From contig CM020619.1 of assembly GCA_009829735.1 (NCBI GenBank), positions 4,355,727 through 4,419,726 of the forward strand: a DNA stretch of 64,000 nucleotides, read 5' to 3'. A program made the translations under genes and the position numbers. The notes beneath the pieces are model-generated. The model saw only the letters and a list, made by a program, of their open reading frames with translations, had not been told where the DNA came from and did not search any database. The stretch is from Pyropia yezoensis. Taxonomy: Eukaryota; Rhodophyta; Bangiophyceae; Bangiales; Bangiaceae. Of the stretch, positions 56,698 to 64,000 are shown piece after piece (the first letter of the stretch is position 1; every line of letters starts with the position of its first letter).

Positions 56698-57417
56698 AAA
56701 TCGGCTGCCACCCCCTTGCCGTGCTCCAGACACAAGCCCAAGTTGTGTTTGGCAAGCACGTTGCCCGCGTCGGCCGCCTCCCGGTACAGCCGCACCGCCT
56801 CGGCCGCATCGGCTGCCACCCCCTTGCCGTGCTGCAGACACAAAGCCAAGTTGTGTTTGGCGCTCATGTTGCCCGCGTCAGCCGCCTCCCGGTAGAGCCG
56901 GACCGCCTCGGCCGCATCGGCTGCCACCCCCTTGCCGTGCTCCAGACACAAGCCGAAGTTGTTCTTGGCAAGCACGTTGCCCGAGTCAGCCGCCTCCCGG
57001 TACAGCCGGACCGCCTCGGTCGCATCGGCTGCCACCCCCTTGCCGCGCTCCAGACAAAAGCCCAAGTTGTTCTTGGCAAGCACGTTGCCCGCGTCGGCCG
57101 CCTCCCGGTACAGCCGCACCGCCTCGGCCGCATCGGCTGCCACCCCCTTGCCGTGCTGCAGACACAAAGCCAAGTTGTGTTTGGCGCTCATGTTGCCCGC
57201 GTCAGCCGCCTCCCGGTAGAGCCGGACCGCCTCGGCCGCATCGGCTGCCACCCCCTTGCCGCGCTCCAGACAAAAGCCCAAGTTATTCTTGGCAAGCACG
57301 TTGCCCGAGTCGGCCGCCTCCCGGTACAGCCGCACCGCCTCGGTCGCATCCGCTGCCACCCCCTTGCCGTGCTCCAGACGCAAGGCCAAGTTGAGTTTGG
57401 CGCCCATGCTGCCCGCG

Positions 57418-58683
57418 TCAGCCGCCTCCCGGTAGAGCCGGACCGCCTCGGCAGCATCGGCTGCCACCCCCTTGCCGTGCTCCAGACACAAGCCCAAGTT
57501 GTGTTTGGCGCCCATCTTGCCCGCGTCGGCCGACTCCCGGTACAGCCGCACCACCTCGGCCGCATCGGCTGCCACCCCCTTGCCGTGCTGCAGACTCACG
57601 GCCAAGATGTTCTTGGCAGCCAAGTCGCCCGCCTCGGCCGCCTCCCGGTACAGCTGCCCCGCCTCGGCCGCATCCGCTGCCACCCCCTTGCCGTGCTGCA
57701 GACACACGGCCAAGTTGTTCTTGGCATCCAAGTCGCCCATTTCGGCCGCCTCCCGGTAGACCGCCTCGGCCGCATCCGCTGCCACCCCCTTGCCGTGCTG
57801 CAGACACAAGCCCAAGTTGATCTTGGCAAGCACGTTGCCCGCGTCGGCCGCCTCCCGGTACAGCCGGACCGCCACGCAAATCGGCTGCCACCCCCTTGCC
57901 GTGCTCCAGACACAAGCCCAAGTTGTGTTTGGCAAGCACGGTCCCCGCGTCGGCCGCCTCCCGGTACAGCCGCACCGCCTCGGCCGCATCGGCTGCCACC
58001 CCCTTGCCGTCCTGCAGACACACGGCCACGTTTTTCTTGGCATCCAAGTCGCCCACCTCGGCCGCCTCCCGGTACAGCTGCACCGCCTCGGCCGCATCGG
58101 CTGCCACCCCCTTGCCGTGCTGCAGACACAAGGCCAAGTTGTGTTTGGCGCTCATGTTGCCCGCGTCAGCCGCCTCCCGGTAGAGCCGGACCGCCTCGGC
58201 CGCATCGGCTGCCACCCCCTTGCCGTGCTCCAGACACAAGCCGAAGTTGTTCTTGGCAAGCACGTTGCCCGAGTCAGCCGCCTCCCGGTACAGCCGGACC
58301 GCCTCGGCCGCATCGGCTGCCACCCCCTTGCCATCCTCCAGACACACGGCCAAGTTGATCTTGGCAAGCACGTTGCCCGCGTCGGCCGCCTCCCGGTACA
58401 GCTGCACCGCCTCTGTCGCATCGACTGCCACCCCCTTGCCGTGGTCCAGACACAAGCCCGAGTTGTGTTTGGCGCCCATGTTGCCCGCGTCGGCCGCCTC
58501 CCGGTACAGCCGCACCGCCTCGGTCGCATCCGCGGCCACCCCCTTGCCGTGCTGCAGACACACGGCCAAGTTGTTCTTGGCATCCAAGTCGCCCGCCTCG
58601 GCCGCCTCCCGGTACAGCTGCACCGCCTCGGCCGCATCGGCTGCCACCCCCTTGCCGCGCTCCAGACAAAAGCCCAAGTTGTT
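57418..58683 (-). pseudogene. Sel1 segment after the first breaks
   Basis: It begins after a one-base loss near 58684 (GTTCTGGCAAG where GTTCTTGGCAAG is usual). The Sel1 consensus is in frame down to about 57877, where a short deletion shifts it, and the last 150 codons are out of the Sel1 frame. The unit type QLYREAAEAGDLDAKNNLAV is frequent here. Confidence 0.45.
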
Positions 58684-58826
58684 CTGGCAAGCACGTTGCC
58701 CGAGTCGGCCGCCTCACGGTACAGCCGGACCGCCACGGCCGCATCGGCTGCCACCCCCTTGCCGTGCTCCAGACACAAGCCCAAGTTGTTCTTGGCGCCT
58801 ATGTTGCCCGCGTCGGCCGCCTCCCG

Positions 58827-61800
58827 TTACAGCCGCACCGCCTCGGCCGCATCCGCTGCCACCCCCTTGCCGTGCTCCAGACACAAGCCCAAGTTGTGTT
58901 TGGCGCCCATGTTGCCCGCGGCGGCCGCCTCCCGGTACAGCCGCACCGCCTCGGTCGCATCCGCTGCCACCCCCTTGCCGTGCTCCAAACACACGGCCAA
59001 GTTGATCTTGGCATCCAAGTCGCCCGCCTTGGCCGCCTCGCGGTATAGCCGCACCGCCTCGGCCGCGTCGACTGCCACCCCTTTGCCGTACTCCAGACAG
59101 TAGCCCAAATAGAATGCGGCCTTCCCGTATCCCTTCTGGCTTGCTTGCCTGTAGTGGAAAACGGCTTTGCAGATGCTCTGAGGAACAAGTATGCCCCAGT
59201 ACCGCCACTCTCCTAGCTCTGCAGAAGAAGCTGCGTCACCGTTCTCGGCAAGGTGAGTGACAATGCGCACCAACCGGTCACGTGCATCGGGACCCAGTTT
59301 CTCAATCTTTCGTCTTGTGGCGCGCGCCTCCTCCTCTCGTGTGCGCCCCAGTGCTGCATTTGCCAGGCACAAAGAGAAGAATACACAGCACGCTCCAACG
59401 TCATCTTTCTCGACGGCAGTGCGGTAAGCATCTCGGGCAGCATCAATGGCAGCTGAACGAGCATCAGCGGCTGATGAAACGCGGGGGCCTGTCGCGTCCC
59501 GCGCTCGGAGCAGCGAATGAATCGGAGGCAGCTGGCAGGCTGCAAGTCCCCAACAGCCCTCTGAGGTGCGGTGCGGAGGTCCCATAGGGTGCGAAGCCCC
59601 GTCATCACCCCGCGCAAGCATATCCGCCTCTTGAACAGCGCCCTCACGCAAAATGAAGCACGCAACACGGTACCACAGATCCCAATGCGCGTCAGGGCTG
59701 GCCCCGCCAAACACGATCCCGCGCATGACGGCTTGAGTAAGACGGTGCATGGCCAGCTCACCATCAGCGCCCGGCCGAAGGAGGGACCTTCCAATCAGCT
59801 TGTTCAAAACGCCGCGCGCAAAAAGAGTGTCACACCGGCTTGGGGGTTGCGACTTAGCGAATAGGACGCTAGAGCTAAAGCGGAGGGTGTCCATCTGATC
59901 AGGGGGCAGCTTGGACAATACATCCACAGCTACCTCATGAACGTTCGGCGGGATCCCGTCTGAAGGGAAGACGCACAAGAGCAGGAGCACCATCAGCGCG
60001 TTGGGGGATTGCTCGTGCAGCGCGCTCAGCGACAGGCCCACAGACGCTTGAACGCTCTTGCGTGGCGCATCTCTCGGAACGCTCACGTCAGCCTCCTGGT
60101 CCAGCAACTCCATGCTCTGTCGCTCGAACAGCTCCTTGTACTGGACAGCGGTCATACCATTTCCGGTCGCAATCGTACGCCCAGCAAGCGAGAGCGCCAG
60201 CAGCAGACCACCCATTCCACGGGGACCCGCCAGAAAGTCGACTGCCAATCGCTCACACTCCTGGTCGCCTGCCGTGAGCGAGCAAAACTTGTCCTTGCCG
60301 ATAAAGCAACGCAGCGCTGTCGCCGCGGCGTCCGGGGAGAGCTCATGCACGGGTACCACTTTGCAAACCGCGCCCAGCGTCTGACGAAACGCAAGCAGGC
60401 CAGCGTCGGCATTAGAGAGCCGCGTCGTCATTAGCACGTCCACTGTAGGACACTGGTGGGGCAGCCACTCCGACAGCCAGTGGTTCTCCCCGCCTAACTC
60501 ATCTGCGTTGTCCAGCACTAGCAGCATCCGCCCGTGCTCTTTGGAACTGTACGACACATAGTTCTTGAGCAAAACGCTGTCAACAACGTCCACAGGCAGG
60601 CCGCTCATGAACCGAAGGCTCTCTCTGGCCAACGTGGGGTCCTCTGCATTGATCACCACAACACCGCCCATGTAGCGCCCCTCCTGCTCCCGAATGTAGC
60701 ACTTGGCCGCCTCCGACTTGCCAACTCCAGCTGGGCCGGAAAGCACAGCGACGAGAAAGCTCTTATCGTCCTTGTCCTTTCTCTCAAACACCTCTGTCAA
60801 AGCCCTCACAACCGCTTCATTCTTGTACAGTTTGGCATCTGTGTGCGACGCGGCACTGACCAACGGCCACGGGCGCATCCACGGCGCCATCGTTCCCGCC
60901 ACTTTCGATGCTGTCATGGAAGACTGCACCAGGCGATTGTCAACCCCAACGATTGCGGTTAGCGCCCACTGCAGCTGGTCCAAGCGGGTGGCAATCGCCG
61001 AAGGACCAGATGTCCCATGAAGGAGCACGCGAAAACGCCTCTCTTTGGAGTGTAGGAAGATCTGAACGTGCTCCGTGGCAAGCTCCAGCTCCATCAAGAC
61101 TTCCTCAGTGAAATCTACCACGGAGCCCGGTGAGCTGTTGACCATCGCTTCCAGAGCGGTCGAAGCGAGCGTGGTCAGCCTTGTGATCATCTTGACAACA
61201 CCCGCGACCGCTGCCCGTTCTTTGCGGTACCGCAGCATTTGCCGTGAAATGGCGGCCAGCACTGCAAAAGCAGGGCCGGCCACGGGGATGGCTTCCCCGA
61301 CCCGGACAATCTCGGCATGGTTGGCCATGCCATGCCCAAAGGCCTTGACAAATGCACCCGCAACTTGGACGGCCGCCGCAGCAGCCGTGCAGGCCACCAT
61401 CGCACCATGCACTTCGGTCTCGCTGACACGTGAACACGGGACGCTGCCGACACCGTGGGCCGGAATGCACGTCTTTGCCACTGCCGCCACATCCCGCCAG
61501 GACAACAGCCAGGGTTCGATCGCATCCACCCACTGCTGGGCTTCCTCACGACTGGCAGCGTAAAAGGTCTCGCTGTTGCCGTCGCCATCGATGGCGGGCG
61601 AGGTTACCTTGAAGCCCGCACCCGTCAATGGCGGCGACGGGGACGCGCTGTCGGGGAGCAGGCAGACCGAGCTCTGCTTTCGCAGCAGCGGGAAGTAGTG
61701 GGCAGCATCGTCACTCGCCACAGGCACACCAGCCGGGGGAATGGCGCTGCTGGTAACCCCAACCGACGCCGGTCGACCGTCTTCCATGCGTCGCCAGTAG

Positions 61801-62267
61801 AGACCACACGCGAGCTCAACGATCACCCAAACGCCAGCGACGTCGTGCGCCCGGCCAAAGTCGCGGCGTCGCCGTGGAGGAATCCACCGCAAAGGGCCAC
61901 CGCAAAACTGGGGCAAACAGGTAAATCCAGAAGAGGTGGCAAGAGCTACCGCAACCGACGACGTGGGCGGCAGCGACGGCACTGGCACCGCCGGCGGGGC
62001 CGCTGTCACTGGTCCTGCGAGCGCGACGGTCGACGCCGCAGTCGATGCAGGAGATACCAACAGGGGAGGAATGGCCGCGACCGTTCCATCAAGAATGGGG
62101 GCGTTTGGGACAGCAGCCCCGGCCCTCACCCCCCCAGCTGCCGCCGCCGCCGCCGTCGATCCCGCGACCGTGCGCCCCTCCTCCCCCCCCGACACTGCGG
62201 AGGAGGCCCCCACCCCCGCTTCCTTCCACAAGCGCCCCTGCAGCTGCCGAAAGAATCTAGGCGCCAT
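58827..62267 (-). CDS. NLR-like STAND protein: PH-like, HeLo/MLKL-like, NB-ARC, Sel1
   Basis: The frame has 1146 residues from the ATG at 62267, without introns. A disordered Ala/Pro head is followed by a PH-like segment at about 140-265 (WVIVELACGLYW; end helix EEAQQWVDAIEPWL). A helical segment at about 300-480 (IPVAGPAFAVLAAISRQM, YRKERAAVAGVVKMITRL) resembles MLKL/HeLo-type cell-death bundles. The NTPase has Walker A GPAGVGKS at 511-518, Walker B MLLVLDNADEL near 585, sensor MTTRL near 616 and an MHD-like MHRL near 839. About 120 residues of linker and then Sel1 units start near 1036. Only three and a part are read before an in-frame TAA, although the array goes on for many more. STAND proteins switch on ADP/ATP exchange. 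PH and HeLo calls are inference from pattern; NB-ARC/NACHT and Sel1 are firm. Confidence 0.85.
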   Translation of the reverse strand: MAPRFFRQLQGRLWKEAGVGASSAVSGGEEGRTVAGSTAAAAAAGGVRAGAAVPNAPILDGTVAAIPPLLVSPASTAASTVALAGPVTAAPPAVPVPSLPPTSSVAVALATSSGFTCLPQFCGGPLRWIPPRRRRDFGRAHDVAGVWVIVELACGLYWRRMEDGRPASVGVTSSAIPPAGVPVASDDAAHYFPLLRKQSSVCLLPDSASPSPPLTGAGFKVTSPAIDGDGNSETFYAASREEAQQWVDAIEPWLLSWRDVAAVAKTCIPAHGVGSVPCSRVSETEVHGAMVACTAAAAAVQVAGAFVKAFGHGMANHAEIVRVGEAIPVAGPAFAVLAAISRQMLRYRKERAAVAGVVKMITRLTTLASTALEAMVNSSPGSVVDFTEEVLMELELATEHVQIFLHSKERRFRVLLHGTSGPSAIATRLDQLQWALTAIVGVDNRLVQSSMTASKVAGTMAPWMRPWPLVSAASHTDAKLYKNEAVVRALTEVFERKDKDDKSFLVAVLSGPAGVGKSEAAKCYIREQEGRYMGGVVVINAEDPTLARESLRFMSGLPVDVVDSVLLKNYVSYSSKEHGRMLLVLDNADELGGENHWLSEWLPHQCPTVDVLMTTRLSNADAGLLAFRQTLGAVCKVVPVHELSPDAAATALRCFIGKDKFCSLTAGDQECERLAVDFLAGPRGMGGLLLALSLAGRTIATGNGMTAVQYKELFERQSMELLDQEADVSVPRDAPRKSVQASVGLSLSALHEQSPNALMVLLLLCVFPSDGIPPNVHEVAVDVLSKLPPDQMDTLRFSSSVLFAKSQPPSRCDTLFARGVLNKLIGRSLLRPGADGELAMHRLTQAVMRGIVFGGASPDAHWDLWYRVACFILREGAVQEADMLARGDDGASHPMGPPHRTSEGCWGLAACQLPPIHSLLRARDATGPRVSSAADARSAAIDAARDAYRTAVEKDDVGACCVFFSLCLANAALGRTREEEARATRRKIEKLGPDARDRLVRIVTHLAENGDAASSAELGEWRYWGILVPQSICKAVFHYRQASQKGYGKAAFYLGYCLEYGKGVAVDAAEAVRLYREAAKAGDLDAKINLAVCLEHGKGVAADATEAVRLYREAAAAGNMGAKHNLGLCLEHGKGVAADAAEAVRL

Positions 62268-63615
62268 GGACGCCGTCCCAACTCAGCCAGCCGCGTACTG
62301 TGCCGCTACACACGCAGCGGCGTCCGCACGCGACGCCTGTCTCACCCGCCCTCAACAGGACCAGCCACCGCAAAGGAAACTGCCTGTGGACGTCACGGAC
62401 GCCAGCTGCTTACGCAAGCGGCTACGCGGACCCTTGCACCGGGAAAGTTGCGCACGGTGGGGTGGAGTGGGGTCGGTATGGACGCAACGCGTCGCCGCCG
62501 CTGAGGTGGAAACAAGCACATGAAACTATGGTCAACGCGCGCTTGCTGAGTCACGTCTTGGGACGACCGTGCGTGCGGAGGTGCGTGAGGCGCCCACCCC
62601 GCGCCAGCGCAAGCCAGCACACACACCCCACCGCCGCGTACGCGTGCGGGCCAGCACATTGTACCCTCCTCTGCCTGGGCCACGCCCTTCTCTCCCTGGG
62701 CCACGCGGACCCGTCAAGGCGCCCCGCCGCATGCACGCACAGTCTGCCACGAAGTGTCTGGGCCCGCCGGCGCCGTCGGCTGCCTGGACCGCCCCCATCC
62801 AGCGCATCACACACCGCCGTGGCCCTGAGAGCCCCACACTGAAGTGTGTGTACATACGCCGAAATCCAGGGTCAGCCCGTGGGGGTGGAGCCCGCCAGAT
62901 CACAAGGACTTGGGAGTGTGCTGTGCAGTTCATACAAACAATTCATTGCCTGAAATGTGGCTATCAAAGACTCCTGTAGGCGCACCGTTCACTGAAAGCC
63001 ACATTGGTGGAGTGGAATCCCCTTGGTATTGAGAGGGGCGAACACACTTAGCGATGAGGGGTGATTGGTACCCAATCCACTACAGTCATTATTCGACCAT
63101 ATGATGGTGGGCTACGCGGAAGTAGCCTGCTGCTATCATCTGAGACGCACTAAGTCGTGGCTGACAGAAGCGGCACTTCCAGTTGTAGTTCCAGCACAAA
63201 TTCTTTTCGAACCGTCCGTGGTCACCCTGACGAAGACAAAGATGGTAGAGGCGGCGCGGCTGGTGTGCACAAAAGACCAGAGGCGGCTGTCCACGTGCGC
63301 CATGATGAAGAAAAAAAAGAACGTCAGCGCACCTATCCTACTCTCCGTCCTCCCCAGCCAAAGCCATGTCAACCGTCTCGTCTACGGCCTCTACATCGTC
63401 CTCGGCAGCAAACCACCCTTCATCGGCGCGCCCAAACTCCCCTTCGGACAGCCCCTCGAAGTCACCCCGCATGCTGCTATTGGCCAACAGGGGCACCCCC
63501 TCTGAACTGGTATAAATGTTCGAGAGACATGCGTCGAAAGACTGTTGGGGCGGTCGCATCACAACTGCGGAAGTACTCTACTGTAAGAACAGTCCACAGT
63601 GTTTTCTGCGACATC

Positions 63616-63648
63616 GGCTCGTTTATACCGCAGTCATGTAAACGAGCC
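63616..63648. repeat. Hairpin with 10-bp perfect arms
   Basis: GGCTCGTTTA at 63616-63625 and its reverse complement TAAACGAGCC at 63639-63648 flank a 13-nt loop. It lies in the AT-richer right end, with no gene nearby that I can name. Confidence 0.6.
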
Positions 63649-63837
63649 ATATATAGTCGACTACACACTGTAATACGGCAGCAAGCACCCCCGCCAGGCG
63701 CGTCTCCGCTACCGCGAACGTAGCACGTGCCGAAAGTCTGAACGTGACGTGCCATCACGCCCGACCATGCCGGAGCGCGACGTCGTCACGCCGTTTTCAA
63801 CGAGTCTAAAGCGTAAAGTACTTTACAACAACTCAAC

Positions 63838-63843
63838 TTTATT
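63838..63843 (-). promoter_or_regulatory. Possible minus-strand poly(A) signal AATAAA
   Basis: TTTATT on the plus strand gives AATAAA on the minus strand (TGCAATAAAGTTG), in an AT-richer stretch that looks like a 3' UTR. It would serve a minus-strand gene beginning beyond the window's right edge. Confidence 0.35.
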
Positions 63844-64000
63844 GCACACAATCACACATTGAATCGCATCTTACGATGACCTTCATCCGTGCGGATCGCG
63901 TCCTAAAACTGCAAAGGCCAATAGTTCAGGCACTGCCTCAAGAACACAAAACCGTTTACAGTACTAATCGCCCTTTCCCGCCTGTCCATGGAAGCAAAAG

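Larger units (their letters stand above)
47295..59160 (-). repeat. Sel1 repeat array, proximal block (about 110 units of 108 bp)
   Basis: This is the larger block of the array, from the first Sel1 units after the STAND part to the retrotransposon. Units are 36 codons and many are nearly identical at the DNA level. In the sense frame it is interrupted by an in-frame stop at 58827, a one-base loss near 58684, equal lesions near 57877 and 56697, a loss near 54777 offset by a gain near 54535, a stop at 52217-52219, a gain near 51072 and a loss near 48173. Between these the Sel1 frame is open for up to 2.9 kb. Two large units of about 1180 bp repeat within 56.1-58.0 kb. Confidence 0.92.
62268..64000. 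other. Upstream flank of the NLR-like gene, no firm gene
   Basis: It should hold the promoter of the NLR-like gene. Many frames are open, but none gives a recognised protein. A small acidic frame on the minus strand (63559-63338, 73 residues, ADEGWFAAEDDVEAVDETVD) and another just below it (LWSFVHTSRAAS, 63303-63136) could be remains of a DNA-transposon transposase; this is a guess. TATAAAT occurs at 63511. GC content falls sharply after about 63000. Confidence 0.35.

Noticed and set aside
29628-59160. CRISPR-like or satellite array
   Set aside because: The 108-bp units are contiguous without spacers and encode the Sel1 helix pair in frame, so this is a coding repeat.
58714-59208. Small Gly/Arg-rich ORFs (MSGARQGGGSRCG type) along the array
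   Set aside because: They are out-of-frame readings of the Sel1 units.

Overview
The window reads as nuclear DNA of a GC-rich, intron-poor photosynthetic eukaryote. Host genes are single-exon or carry one short GT-AG intron (247 bp in MSH6, 340 bp in the PWWP gene). Proteins are full of Ala, Gly and Pro runs. One gene encodes a plastid-type Ycf49-like membrane protein and another a sulfotransferase-like enzyme. My best guess is a bangiophyte red alga (Porphyra/Pyropia type); this is inferred from style and gene content, not from a marker gene.

Left part (1-29.6 kb) is ordinary host sequence: a C2H2 zinc-finger protein (+), MSH6 (-), a PWWP protein with a possible LEDGF/HDGF-type integrase-binding domain (-), a short Tc1/mariner deletion derivative with perfect inverted repeats, an Ala-rich protein (+), a decayed nucleotide-sugar dehydratase fragment (-), a G-tract-dense stretch, an NCBP3-like cap-binding protein (-), the Ycf49-like protein (-), and a divergently placed sulfotransferase-like type II membrane protein (+). 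The long spaces between them hold little that I can support.

Right part (29.6-62.3 kb) is one very large minus-strand locus. Its 5' end (62267 downward) encodes a PH-like segment, a helical segment resembling MLKL/HeLo cell-death domains, and an NB-ARC/NACHT-type STAND NTPase. An array of 36-residue Sel1 repeats (108 bp each) follows, about 160 units in all. The array is split by a chromovirus-type Ty3/gypsy LTR retrotransposon at 35215-47294. That element has LTRs identical by eye, a 5-bp target duplication, gag, pol with a chromodomain, and a 705-codon open frame on the opposite strand between pol and the 3' LTR. A 500-N scaffold gap lies inside the element, flanked by a repeated gag segment, almost certainly an assembly overlap.

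The layout resembles fungal NLR-like allorecognition receptors, whose highly homogeneous repeat arrays change quickly. Here the array is also interrupted by several stops and frameshifts, so the present product may be much shorter than the array suggests. The last 1.7 kb holds no gene I can name, only hairpins, a weak small ORF and a minus-strand poly(A) signal.
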